The notes below the pieces were generated by a model, which made no database searches, was not told where the DNA came from, and saw only the letters and a program-made list of their open reading frames with translations. Below, piece after piece: positions 17,099-26,100 of a stretch of DNA of 45,350 bases. The stretch spans positions 1 to 45,350 of the forward strand of contig NZ_QUZU01000048.1 of NCBI RefSeq assembly GCF_004682055.1, given 5' to 3'. Source of the DNA: Pseudomonas kairouanensis. GTDB lineage: Bacteria > Pseudomonadota > Gammaproteobacteria > Pseudomonadales > Pseudomonadaceae. Both the position numbers and the translations under genes were made by a program. Within the stretch, counting starts at the first letter, position 1, and each line of letters opens with the position of its first letter.

Positions 17099-17144
17099 AC
17101 GCAATGTTGAAAAGATCATGGTATGCCGACACGATATTAAATAG

Positions 17145-17157
17145 AATGAATCTCATT
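17145..17157 (+). promoter_or_regulatory. Candidate Fur box upstream of fecI
   Basis: AATGA-ATC-TCATT is a perfect 5-3-5 inverted repeat in an AT-rich patch 34 bp before the fecI start. It resembles the core of the Fur consensus (GATAATGATAATCATTATC). FecI-type sigma genes are usually Fur-repressed, so the context supports it. The match is partial. Confidence 0.5.
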
Positions 17158-17190
17158 TGAGACTCAGTCGCGCCGCGCAGGTTGCTTGCC

Positions 17191-17709
17191 ATGAATGATG
17201 CTGTTGCTCCGACCCACGGCCCCGAACCGACCCTGTCGAGCCTGTACCGCGACCATCGCAGCTGGCTCGAAAGCTGGCTGCGCCGGCGCCTGGGCAATGC
17301 CTGGGATGCGGCGGACCTGAGCCAGGATACGTTCCTGCGCGTGCTGGCCAGTGCCCAGCCCATTGCGCAGATGCAGGAACCGCGGGCGTACCTGGTGACG
17401 GTGGGCAAGCGCCTGCTGGTCAACTTTCATCAGCGGCGCAGCCTTGAACAAGCCTATCTCAATGCCTTGGCTACCTTACCCGAAGCCTGCGTGCCGTCGC
17501 CGGAGCAGCGTTGGTTGATGCTCGAAACCCTCCAGGCGCTCGACGAATTGCTCGACGGCCTGCCGGCGCTGGTGCGCCGCGCGTTCCTGTGGAGCCAGCT
17601 CGAAGGCCTGGGTTACCGCGAGATTGCCGAGCGCCTGGACGTGTCCGAGCGCACCGTTAAACGCTACATGGCCCAGGCCTACGAGCATTGCCTGCTGGTG
17701 GACCTGTGA
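17191..17709 (+). CDS. FecI-family ECF sigma factor
   Basis: A 172-residue extracytoplasmic-function sigma factor. Region 2 is visible as SSLYRDHRSWLESWLRRRLG followed by AADLSQDTFLRVL; region 4 is LPALVRRAFLWSQLEGLGYR followed by EIAERLDVSERTVKRYMAQA. The FLWSQLEGLGY phrase is typical of iron-uptake (FecI) sigmas. I prefer ATG 17191 over an upstream in-frame TTG at 17182. It would direct RNA polymerase to a TonB-dependent receptor gene, normally after release by FecR, but no receptor gene is adjacent here. The stop overlaps the fecR start. Confidence 0.9.
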   Translation: MNDAVAPTHGPEPTLSSLYRDHRSWLESWLRRRLGNAWDAADLSQDTFLRVLASAQPIAQMQEPRAYLVTVGKRLLVNFHQRRSLEQAYLNALATLPEACVPSPEQRWLMLETLQALDELLDGLPALVRRAFLWSQLEGLGYREIAERLDVSERTVKRYMAQAYEHCLLVDL

Positions 17710-18608
17710 GCCGTGACGTCGCACGCGCCGCCGCCCAGTGGTTGGCGTTGCTGGAGTCCGGCGCGGCCACAGAGCGCGATCACGCGGCCCTGCAGCACTG
17801 GCGCGACAGCCACCCCCAACACGAACAGACCTGGCAGAAAGCCCAGGCCCTGCGCCAGCGATTCAGCGGCTTGCCCCACGCCTTGGCGATGGCCAGCCTC
17901 GACCGTCCGCAACCTGCGCGGCGTGCAGTGCTCAAGCGTGCGCTGGGGATCGCGGCCTTGGTACCTGCGGCGTGGCTGATCAGCCGCCAACTGCCCATCG
18001 AAGCCTGGCGTGCCGACCTGCACACCGCCACGGGTGAACGCAGGCGCCTGTCATTGGCCGATGGCGCCAGCTTGCAACTCAATACCGCCAGCGCAGTGGA
18101 CGTGGCGCCTCGACGCATTTCCCTGGTGGAGGGCGAGATGGCGCTGAGCGTGCCGGGTACGCAGGCCATCACCGTCCATACCCGCTATGGCGAGCTCAGC
18201 GTGAGCCAGGCGCAAGTCTGCGTGCGACAGCTGGCGAGCGGTTGCCGGGTGTCGGTGCTCAAGGGCACGGTGCAAGTGCGCGACCTGAACGGGCAGTTGG
18301 CGACCCTGCAAGGCGGGCAGCAAGCACCGCTCAAAGCCAGCGGGCTCGGTGCCTGGGCACCGTTTGATGTACTGCAACTGGGCTGGCGCGATGGCGTGCT
18401 GACGGCGCAGAACCAACCGCTGGGGGATTTTTTGCGGGAGTTGGAGCGTTATCGGCCTGGCGTGTTGCGATGGGACCCGCGTCTGGAACCGCTGCGTGTA
18501 ACCGGCAGCTTTCGCCTCGACGACACAGACCGAATTCTTAACCTGCTGGCCTCGACATTGGGCTTCGAAGTGCAGGCGCGGACACGTTATTGGGTCACCC
18601 TAAGCTGA
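17706..18608 (+). CDS. FecR-family anti-sigma/sigma regulator
   Basis: A 300-residue FecR protein. The N-terminal cytoplasmic part (AAQWLALLESG, FxRW-like HWRDSHPQHEQTWQKAQ) is the DUF4880 segment that binds the sigma factor. A single membrane helix, ALGIAALVPAAWLI, follows at about 79-92. The periplasmic part contains the FecR core (TATGERRRLSLADGASLQLN) and a C-terminal STN-like section. I place the start at GTG 17706, which overlaps the fecI stop (GTGA), giving coupling. The signal would come from a TonB receptor, which is absent downstream; a REP pair and an opposing ABC operon follow instead. Confidence 0.88.
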   Translation: MSRDVARAAAQWLALLESGAATERDHAALQHWRDSHPQHEQTWQKAQALRQRFSGLPHALAMASLDRPQPARRAVLKRALGIAALVPAAWLISRQLPIEAWRADLHTATGERRRLSLADGASLQLNTASAVDVAPRRISLVEGEMALSVPGTQAITVHTRYGELSVSQAQVCVRQLASGCRVSVLKGTVQVRDLNGQLATLQGGQQAPLKASGLGAWAPFDVLQLGWRDGVLTAQNQPLGDFLRELERYRPGVLRWDPRLEPLRVTGSFRLDDTDRILNLLASTLGFEVQARTRYWVTLS

Positions 18609-18625
18609 AATCTCCACAAACCTCC

Positions 18626-18715
18626 TGTGGGAGCGGGCTTGCTCGCGAAAGCGGTGTGTCAGTCAATATATCCATCACTGACCCATTGCCTTCGCGAGCA
18701 AGCCCGCTCCCACAT
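18626..18715. repeat. REP doublet (GGGAGCGGGCTTGCTCGCG type)
   Basis: Inverted arms TGTGGGAGCGGGCTTGCTCG and CGAGCAAGCCCGCTCCCACA flank a 50-bp centre in the convergent gap between fecR and the ABC ATPase gene. It may act as a bidirectional transcript end, since no separate terminator is visible. Confidence 0.9.
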
Positions 18716-18734
18716 TGGAACTGCGTTGCCAGCC

Positions 18735-19451
18735 TCAGATCACATGCGCCCGCTGCAACTCGGTCAACGCCTGCACCTTGAGCTGCGCCAGTCGCGGATC
18801 ACGCCGGTCCCTCGGGTGTGGCAACTCCACCCCCAATGCCTGGCGAATACTGCTCGGGCGGTTATCCATCACCAGCACCCGGTCACTCAAGTAAAGCGCC
18901 TCGTCCACATCATGGGTCACCAGCAGCAACGCGATGGCGTGATGCTCGGCCAGTTGCAGCAGCAGGTCCTGCAACTTCATGCGGGTAAACGCATCCACCG
19001 CGCTGAACGGCTCATCCAGCAGCAACACCTGCGGGCGTGAATACAAGCCCCGTGCAATCGCCACCCGCTGGGCCATGCCGCCGGACAGTGCCTTGGGCAG
19101 CGCCTGGGCAAAGCCCTTTAAGCCGACTTCCTCGATCAACTGGGCGACCCAGGCCTTGTCGTAGTGGCTGTCATCGCTGAAGCCGATGTTCTGTTCCACC
19201 GTGAGCCAAGGCATCAGCCGTGGCTCCTGGAACACGAACGCCACTTCGCCGTCGGGGCTGCGCAGTTGGCCCTGATAGTCCTTTTCCAAGCCGGCGACGA
19301 TGCGCAGCAAGGTGCTTTTGCCGCAGCCACTGGGACCCAGCAGGCTCACGGCTTCGCGAGGCTGCAGGGCCAGTCGTACGTCCTTGAGTACCAGGGTGTC
19401 GGCGAAGCTTTTGCGCTCTACTCGAATGTCCAATAACGCTGATGTCGTCAT
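18735..19451 (-). CDS. ABC transporter ATPase, SsuB-like (aliphatic sulfonate/sulfate ester uptake)
   Basis: A 238-residue ATP-binding subunit. Walker A LLGPSGCGKSTLL (about 37-49), Q-loop FQEPRLMPW, signature LSGGMAQRVAIARGL, Walker B VLLLDEPFSAVD and the H-loop THDVDEAL are complete. The FQEPRLMPWLTVEQNI stretch is typical of the nitrate/sulfonate/taurine family. It powers import together with the permease and binding protein encoded just upstream; its start overlaps the permease stop by 4 bp. The substrate class is inferred from the family, and the exact sulfur source is unknown. Confidence 0.9.
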   Translation of the reverse strand: MTTSALLDIRVERKSFADTLVLKDVRLALQPREAVSLLGPSGCGKSTLLRIVAGLEKDYQGQLRSPDGEVAFVFQEPRLMPWLTVEQNIGFSDDSHYDKAWVAQLIEEVGLKGFAQALPKALSGGMAQRVAIARGLYSRPQVLLLDEPFSAVDAFTRMKLQDLLLQLAEHHAIALLLVTHDVDEALYLSDRVLVMDNRPSSIRQALGVELPHPRDRRDPRLAQLKVQALTELQRAHVI

Positions 19452-20278
19452 TGCTGTGCCCCTTGACCGTTGAAGGTGTCGCGCCAGGCCAGGCAGCGTT
19501 TTTCCAATGCCGCGAGCAGGCCGTCGCTGACTTTGCCCAGTAGCGCCAGCACGATGATCGCCGCCAACACGATATCGGGCCGTGAGGTTTCCCGACCATC
19601 GCTGAGCAAGTAACCCAAGCCTTTGGTGGCGGCGATCAATTCGGCCGCCACCAGGAACATCCAGGCCAGACTCAAGCCGCTGCGCAACCCGGTGAACAGG
19701 CCGGGCAGGGCCGCCGGCAAGAGGATCCGCCGCACCAGCCGGCGGCGGCTAAAGCCATACATTTGGCCGACTTCCACCAGCTTGCGGTCGATGTCCCGGA
19801 TGGCCGCTACGCCGTTGAGGTACACCGGAAAAAACGCCCCAATGGCGATCAACACGATCTTGGAGGTTTCGTCGATGCCCAGCCACAGCAACAACAGCGG
19901 CACCCAGGCCAGGCTCGGGATCGAGCGCAGCCCGGCGAACGTCGGTTCCAGGTAAGCCTCGGCTTCACGGCTCAGGCCCACCCAGGCGGCAAACACCAGG
20001 GCCAGGCTGGCGCCGATGGCAAAGCCCAGCAGCACGCGGCCAAGGCTGGCGCTGATGTGTTTCCACAGTGCGCCTTCGGCCAGCTGGGTCAGGGTTACGG
20101 CGATTTCGCTGGGCGCCGGCATCTGGTACGACGGCAGCCAGCCCACGCGCACCACGCCTTCGAGCACCAGCAGGATCAATACCGGCAACACCAGGCCCTT
20201 GAGTCGCCGTGGCCAGGCGCTGCGGTTGATCACCGACGGTGCTGCCAGGGGCAATGCTTGGGTTTTGCTGGTCATCAC
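19448..20278 (-). CDS. ABC transporter permease, SsuC-like
   Basis: A 276-residue inner-membrane permease with about six helices and the BPD-transp-1 EAA loop (ATKGLGYLLSDGRE and the earlier AIGAFFPVYLNGVAAIRDID). The latter phrase is characteristic of SsuC/TauC permeases. It lies 7 bp after the binding-protein gene and overlaps the ATPase gene by 4 bp, so all three are one operon. It would form the membrane channel for a sulfonate or sulfate ester. Confidence 0.9.
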   Translation of the reverse strand: MMTSKTQALPLAAPSVINRSAWPRRLKGLVLPVLILLVLEGVVRVGWLPSYQMPAPSEIAVTLTQLAEGALWKHISASLGRVLLGFAIGASLALVFAAWVGLSREAEAYLEPTFAGLRSIPSLAWVPLLLLWLGIDETSKIVLIAIGAFFPVYLNGVAAIRDIDRKLVEVGQMYGFSRRRLVRRILLPAALPGLFTGLRSGLSLAWMFLVAAELIAATKGLGYLLSDGRETSRPDIVLAAIIVLALLGKVSDGLLAALEKRCLAWRDTFNGQGAQQ

Positions 20279-20285
20279 GCGCCCC

Positions 20286-21242
20286 TTACTTGCCGAAGGA
20301 GGTGTCGATCAACTGGTCGATCACCTGGTCTACGTTCACCCCGCGACGCACCAGTTCCTCGGATACCAGGATCGGTGCGGCGGCCTTGGACGACACCACG
20401 TCCTTGCTGTTCAGGAACGGTGTGCTCAGGTCGGTGCGCGACAGTTGCAGCTTGGCCACTTCCAACGGCAGGCCGGACTCATCGGCCAGCAGCTTGGCGA
20501 ATTCATCCGGGTGTTTTACGGCCCAGTCGCGGGCTTTTTCGTAGGCGCCGATGACCTTGGTAATGGTCTGCGGATGCTCCTTGGCGAATTTCTCGGTGAC
20601 GCTCACCACGCCATAGCTGTTGAAGTCCTTGTTGCGGTACAGCAGGCGCGAACCGGCCTGGATCTCGCTGGCGGCCATGTGTGGATCCAGACCGGCCCAG
20701 GCGTCCACGTCACCTTTTTCCAGGGCGGTACGGCCGTCCGGATGCTGCAAGTGCACCAGTTCGACATCGTCTTTTTTCAGCCCGGCCTTTTGCAGGCTGC
20801 GCAGGGTGAACAGGTAGGGGTCGGTGCCTTTGGTGGCGGCGATCTTTTTACCTTTGAGGTCGTTGACGCTGTTGAACGGCGAATCCTTGCGCACCACCAG
20901 GGCGGTCCATTCGGCACGGCTGTACACGTACACCGATTTGATCGGGCTGCCGTTGGCGCGGCTCAACACGGCCGACAGGCTGGCGGAGGAGGCGAAGTCG
21001 ACGCCGCCGCTGTTGAGGTATTCCAGGGAGCGGTTGCTGCCCTGGCTCAACACCCAACCGACCTTGGATTGCGGCAGGGCTTGCTCCAGCCAGCCGAAGT
21101 GCTTGAGCACCAGGCTGACTGGCGAGTAATAGGCGTAATCCAGGTTGACTTGTGCCGGGTCGGTTTCGGCTGCCTGGGCCAGCGGTTGCAGGCACAGGGC
21201 GAGGGCGCAGGCGCCCAGTAAGCGTTGGGTGAAGGGTTTCAT
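20286..21242 (-). CDS. Periplasmic substrate-binding protein, SsuA/AtsR-like
   Basis: A 318-residue solute-binding protein with signal peptide (MKPFTQRLLGACALALCLQP to AQA, cleavage near 24). The mature part has the family's landmarks: LDYAYYSPVSLVLKHFGWLE, SSASLSAVLSRANG, DLKGKKIAATKGT, and GDVDAWAGLDPHMA. It belongs to the NMT1/SsuA group that binds sulfonates, taurine or, in the AtsR branch, sulfate esters. First gene of the operon, preceded by a leader with a candidate sigma-54 promoter. Expression under sulfate starvation is the family norm and is inferred here. Confidence 0.88.
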   Translation of the reverse strand: MKPFTQRLLGACALALCLQPLAQAAETDPAQVNLDYAYYSPVSLVLKHFGWLEQALPQSKVGWVLSQGSNRSLEYLNSGGVDFASSASLSAVLSRANGSPIKSVYVYSRAEWTALVVRKDSPFNSVNDLKGKKIAATKGTDPYLFTLRSLQKAGLKKDDVELVHLQHPDGRTALEKGDVDAWAGLDPHMAASEIQAGSRLLYRNKDFNSYGVVSVTEKFAKEHPQTITKVIGAYEKARDWAVKHPDEFAKLLADESGLPLEVAKLQLSRTDLSTPFLNSKDVVSSKAAAPILVSEELVRRGVNVDQVIDQLIDTSFGK

Positions 21243-21559
21243 GGAACAGCTCCGGCAAGGCGTTGAGAGAAGGCTTTCTTATATTCATAAAAATGAATTG
21301 GCATGTTCCATCATGCTTTATAGGAATATGCAGTCTCTGTGCCATCTGCTTAGGCAGCGTCTTTACGGGGCTTGAGGGGCGGGAGGCTGTGGTGTAAGTG
21401 GGCAAATTGTTGAACCGCTGTTGGCGGGGCAACAGTTCGTATATATCCATATCGTATAAATAAAGAGTTATATATTCCTTTTAAGTTTTTCTCCGCTGCT
21501 GCATCTTGAGGGCCTGCGCATTCGTGCGGATTGACCCAACAGCCAAAAGGAAAGCCGAC
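21243..21559. other. AT-rich divergent intergenic region between the sulfonate transporter and molbindin genes
   Basis: This 317-bp gap is visibly AT-rich around 21270-21330 and 21425-21485. It contains the candidate sigma-54 promoter for the transporter (21329-21344). The plus-strand promoter for the molbindin gene is likely in the AT-rich patch before 21500, but I see no clear -35/-10 pair. No open frame here looks coding. Confidence 0.5.
21329..21344 (-). promoter_or_regulatory. Candidate sigma-54 (-24/-12) promoter of the sulfonate transporter operon
   Basis: On the minus strand the sequence TGGCACAGAGACTGCA fits the consensus TGGCACG-N4-TTGCW, with GG and GC at exactly the required 10-bp separation and only two mismatches (A for G at position 7, C for T at position 12). 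It is about 87 bp before the binding-protein ATG. Sulfonate and sulfone genes in Pseudomonas include sigma-54-dependent cases controlled by SfnR, which makes the context reasonable. Confidence 0.55.
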
Positions 21560-21775
21560 ATGACCATCAAAGCGATCAACGTGCGCAACCAGTTCAAAGG
21601 CGTGATCAAGGAAATCCTGCTGGGGGAGGTGGTGTCCGAAATCGATGTGCAAACCGCGTCCGGCATCGTCACTTCGGTGATCACCACCCGTTCGGTGCGT
21701 GACCTGGAATTGAAAGTGGGCAGTGAGGTGATTGCCTTTGTGAAGTCCACCGAAGTGTCTATCGCCAAGCTCTGA
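21560..21775 (+). CDS. Molbindin (single TOBE-domain molybdate-binding protein)
   Basis: A 71-residue protein made of one TOBE/Mop domain: SVxNQFKG-like start (NVRNQFKGVIKEILLGEVVS), then EIDVQTASGIVTSVITTRSV, and the closing LELKVGSEVIAFVKSTEVSI. Such single-domain molbindins form hexamers that bind molybdate or tungstate in the cytoplasm and act as storage or homeostasis proteins. ATG 21560 has AAGGAAAG about 6 nt upstream; an earlier in-frame ATG at 21506 would add 18 residues that do not match the family. It stands alone; a REP pair follows. Confidence 0.9.
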   Translation: MTIKAINVRNQFKGVIKEILLGEVVSEIDVQTASGIVTSVITTRSVRDLELKVGSEVIAFVKSTEVSIAKL

Positions 21776-21787
21776 GGCCGCACCCCT

Positions 21788-21887
21788 TGTAGGAGCGAGC
21801 TTGCTCGCGAAAAAACCGAGAACGCTGCGAACCTTCAGGTTGCTCGCGTTATCGTTGACGTTTTTCGCGAGCAAGCTCGCTCCTACA
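21788..21887. repeat. REP doublet (GTAGGAGCGAGCTTGCTCGCG type)
   Basis: Arms TTGTAGGAGCGAGCTTGCTC and GAGCAAGCTCGCTCCTACA enclose a GC-moderate centre between the molbindin stop and the convergent C-S lyase stop. This is a third sequence class of REP in the window (GTAGGAG instead of GTGGGAG). It overlaps the likely transcript ends of both genes. Confidence 0.9.
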
Positions 21888-21892
21888 GGTAT

Positions 21893-23038
21893 TCAGCGAG
21901 TACGCAGGGCGCGTTCCATGCGCTGAATCCCTTCTTCCAGCATTGCCCGCGGGCAGCCGAAGTTCAAGCGCACGAACTGTTGGCTGTCATCGCCAAATTC
22001 AATCCCCGCACTTAACCCAACCTTGGCCTGCTCCAGGAAGAACTGCTGCGGGTCATCCAGCCCTAAAGCGCTGCAGTCGAGCCAGGCCAGAAAGGTGCCT
22101 TGGGGCGCATGCATTACCACGCCAGGCAAACGGGTTTGCACGGCATCGAGCAGGTAGTCGCGGTTGGCTTGCAGGTAGTGCTTGAGTGCATCCAGCCAGT
22201 CGCCGCACTGGCTGTAGGCCGCACGGGTGGCTTCCAGGCCCAGGGGGCTGACACTGTCGACCATGCCGCAGCGGGCCTGGTTGAAGCGCTCGCGGATCTC
22301 GGCGTTCTGGATCACCGCAAAGCAGGTCTTCAACCCGGCGACGTTATAGGCCTTGCTCGCCGACATCAGGGTGATGGTGCGCGCGGCGATTTGCGGGCTG
22401 AGGCTGGCGGTGGGAATGTGACGGCGACCGTCGAAGCACAGTTCGGCGTGAATTTCGTCGCTGATGATCAACGCGCCCTGTTCTAGGCAGGCATTGGCCA
22501 CGGCCAGCAGTTCCTCACGGGGAAACACCTTGCCCATGGGGTTGTGGGGGTTGCTCAGCAACAGCGCGCCGGCACCGGCCAGGGCATCGCGCATGGCCGC
22601 CAGCGGGGTGAGGTATTGGCCGTTGACCAGCTCGAACGGCACTTCGATGCGCGGCAGGTTCCAGTTGCCCGGTGCCAGGCGGATCGGTCGGTAGTTGGGC
22701 GTTTGCAACACCACCGGCTGACCCGGCTGCACAAAGGCGTTCAGGGCCATATTGAAACCCGGTTCGACGCCGGGTAAAAACAACAGGTCTTCAGGCAGCA
22801 CGCGCCAGGCGTACTTGGCCCACAGGTCGGCGACGATGGCTTCACGCACATCCGGGCCGGCCACGCTGTAGCCGAGGATCTGTTGATCGAGACGCTCGCG
22901 CAGCGCCTGCAAAATCGCCGGCGGCGCGGCGATATCCATGTCGGCGATCCACATCGGCAACACGTCTGCCGGGTAACGGTTCCATTTGGTGCTGCCGGTG
23001 CCGAGGCGGGTGTGGATCGTGTCGAAATCGAAGTGCAT
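21893..23038 (-). CDS. PatB/MalY-like PLP-dependent C-S beta-lyase
   Basis: A 381-residue fold-type I PLP enzyme. The MalY/PatB opening (DFDTIHTRLGTGSTKWNRYP, then LPMWIADMDI) is clear, followed by LSNPHNPMGKV, the PLP-phenolate region IISDEIHAEL, and the Schiff-base lysine in LMSASKAYNVAGLK. The arginine of the C-terminal substrate carboxylate site is in FVRLNFGCPR. Family members cleave cystathionine or cysteine conjugates to a thiol, ammonia and pyruvate. The closeness to a sulfonate transporter may hint at organosulfur use, though no operon link exists. Exact substrate unknown. Confidence 0.88.
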   Translation of the reverse strand: MHFDFDTIHTRLGTGSTKWNRYPADVLPMWIADMDIAAPPAILQALRERLDQQILGYSVAGPDVREAIVADLWAKYAWRVLPEDLLFLPGVEPGFNMALNAFVQPGQPVVLQTPNYRPIRLAPGNWNLPRIEVPFELVNGQYLTPLAAMRDALAGAGALLLSNPHNPMGKVFPREELLAVANACLEQGALIISDEIHAELCFDGRRHIPTASLSPQIAARTITLMSASKAYNVAGLKTCFAVIQNAEIRERFNQARCGMVDSVSPLGLEATRAAYSQCGDWLDALKHYLQANRDYLLDAVQTRLPGVVMHAPQGTFLAWLDCSALGLDDPQQFFLEQAKVGLSAGIEFGDDSQQFVRLNFGCPRAMLEEGIQRMERALRTR

Positions 23039-23129
23039 GAAGGGGGCTCGTGTCGGGGGGCAGGAATGGCGCTGATTCTAACGCCATTCACTGCCCCGTA
23101 GGCGCCGACTATCCGCCTGCGCGCGCGCC

Positions 23130-26100
23130 TTAGGTGGCGAAGTCGAAAACATCCTTGATCGTCGCCGCGTCGAACACGCCTTTGCCGCGGTCTTGCATCA
23201 ACGTGAAGGTGCCGTCCGGCTTGATATCGATGCCGGATGACCCCGCGATCACAGTGTCCACGCCGGGTTTTCGGAGGATATCCAGCAAGGGTTTGCGGCC
23301 GCTGTGTTCTTGCCCCAGGACTACGCCCATGCCCACGGTAGAGTGGGAATCGAGCCCGCCGACAAAGATCACCTTGCCGCCCTTGTCCAAGGATTTGTTC
23401 AGTTTTTCCAGCAACTGAACGACATTCTGGTCCAACAGGCCGAGTTCCAGGCTGCTGCCGGTCAGATGCATCAGGGTACGCTTTTGGTAGACGCCGTCCT
23501 TGAGGTCGGTGAGCACGGCCAGGGCCGAGCAGTCCGAGAGGTAGCGGGTGGAGAGGGTGGACGTTGTGTCTTCGACGGTTTGCGAATACCCCATCGAAAC
23601 TTCGACAGTTTGTGGTGCAGGCAGGGGGCGCGGCACCACGATGCGCGGCTCGGACTTGATTTGCGGCGTACGTTCGGTGCTGTAGCCATGGGCGTAGGGT
23701 TTTTTCGGCTCGGCGATCAATGCATCCAGCCACTGTTTGTTCGTCGGGCTCATGGCGTCGTCGGTGCTGGTTCGAATGACCCAGCCATCCGCCGCCCATT
23801 TGCGCATGGTCTGCCCCAGCTTTTGCGTGTACTGGGCCGCAGGGCAGGCGATACCTGCCCAGGGGTCGACCACCCAGGCGTCTGCCCACTCGGGCTGGTC
23901 GAACCTGACGCTCCCCGAGGATATATTCGACGGGCCGCCTACTACGGTAAACGCGTGGCTGTCGCCGGCGAACCATTCATAGGCACGGCCGCCACTGGTG
24001 TTGATGATCTCCCGTGAGAGCGCGGCCATTTCTCCGCAATTGCCGGCACCGGCCTTGACCACGCTCTTGCCGGAAAGCAGCGTGCGCGGGTTGCGGGTTT
24101 GGCGCAGCCAATTGACCACCGTGTTGGCTGCCTCTGCCCGGGCCCGGTCGGCGGCCGATCGCACCACGTTGCCAGGCCCCAGGCCCGTGGCCTGCAGGTC
24201 TTTTTGTACGCTCTGCAAGGCTTGTTGGGCGTAGATCCCGTTTTGTTGTGCCGGGGTAAGGCTGTCGAAGCCTGCCGGCTTGACCAGTGGGCGCACGTCG
24301 ACGGGGCTCAATGCAGCGTCTTCCACCCCTGTGGTGCCACGCTGGCGCAACTGGTACGCGATTTCCCGTTTCTGTTCGGCGTTCATGCCTTCGCAGCGGG
24401 CTTTGAGTGCATCGACGTCCCCCTTGGCATATCCGGCCTTTTCCAGTTGCTTGTAGACGGTGTCGAGTTTCGGCAGCGCAATGAACCGGTTGTCGAGGGA
24501 TGTACCGGGCGGCGTCTGTTTGCGGTACAGGGCATTGCGATAGCCTTTGGCGAGGGCTTTGTCGAAATCCGTAGGCACGCACTTGATAAACAACGCGTCG
24601 GGCTTTTTCAGCTCGTCGAGTTTGACGTAATAGAACTCGCCGATATCCGCCTCAACCACCAGGTATTTGGAGGCGTCGCCTTTTACCGGGCTGGCGACGA
24701 CAACGCCGCGCACCTCGCGGCTGTCGTTGCATGAATCGCTGATTGCACCGAGCTTGACCACGCGGGTTTCGGTGTTCAGGAAGGCATTGGCGGTGCCGTC
24801 GTAAAGCCCGAATTGTTTGTCGTTGACCACGCTGCCGCGTATTGCGTGCTTGTAGTTGACGGGTTCGGTACGTGGCACAGAGACCAACTTGTCGTCGCTG
24901 ACCTTATACAGGCGCCTTTCAAAAACGGTGAGGCGGTCGCGCTTGAGCAACTTCTTGGCGCTGGGGTAGAGGCGTACGTGTTCGAGGGCTTGCAACTCCT
25001 GTTGCAGCGGGTCCTTGACTGGTTTGAGGCTGCGTACAAAGCAGGTATCACTGACCCCGCGCTTGGCTCGGCCGCCAACTGGCGCGGGGCAATAGGCTTC
25101 GAATTCGTCCAGTTCCTTAAGGTCGTCAGACGCTTGCAGGTCGCTCATGACACCGGGCGTTTTCGGGTCGTAGCGATAGACGTGGTTTTCATCGATCACG
25201 TCAAAACCGTTGGCGCGGGGCAGGGTATAGGCGTGCTCGGACAGTGGCGTCTCGGTGGACAAGGCGCGGGTGCCGTCGGCAAAGGTTTCGGTACGCAGTG
25301 CAATGTCGCGCTTGAGCGGCGGGCGAGTTATGTGGGTCGTGGGTGACAAGGGCTCAATTGCTATATCGAAGGGGTCTTCAATGGCTCCGTCGCTTAGGCT
25401 GGTGGCGGAAAACAGCGTATTGAGTGCTCCATCAATTGCATGGGAAACGCCTTGTGAACGCTCGGCCGAGGTGTCGCCGTCAGCGGCTTTCTCGGCGCCC
25501 AACGCAAGTTCTGCCAAGCCTGTGCCTGCGGCCAAAGCCACCACCAGCGGCTCCCCGACCGGTGCAAACTTGGCCAGCAGGCCCGCTGCGACGGTCATGT
25601 CGTTCAACCAAGTGTCGCGGGTGACTTCGCTGTTGGACTTGATGCAGATATCCGCGTCACTGGCCATGCGCTCTTGAGCGATATTGGCCATGGTGCTGAA
25701 CAAGTCACCCTGTATCTTGACATTCTGATCATCGATCACCACGTGTTCCTGGTTGCTCCAGTACCCCGAGCCTATGTTTTTCAACGAGGTGTCGACGCCT
25801 TTGCCGGCCAGGTAATTGCCGGTGATGAAGGTGCCGACATCGCGCCAGAATCCGTCGTCATCCTGCCGATCCTTGAGACGAAAGTGAGACGCCAGCTTTT
25901 TGCGCTTTTCGGGGGCATTGCCCTGGTCGGCGATCCACTTGTCCATGTCCGTTATGGACTTGAAACACAGAAATGCGGGCTTGTTACCCGGGATATATAG
26001 GATCTGCCTCCCACCCGCAAGCTTGCTCAAACGCACAATATCGCTGGATATGGCGCCATTGATAACGAGGGCGTGGACCGATGCGCCGGAGCGTTCAACG

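Noticed and set aside
23130..24734. Long plus-strand frames opposite the giant toxin gene (for example 23304-24017 and 24099-24734)
   Set aside because: They are antisense shadows of GC-rich codons in the toxin gene and show no protein family features.
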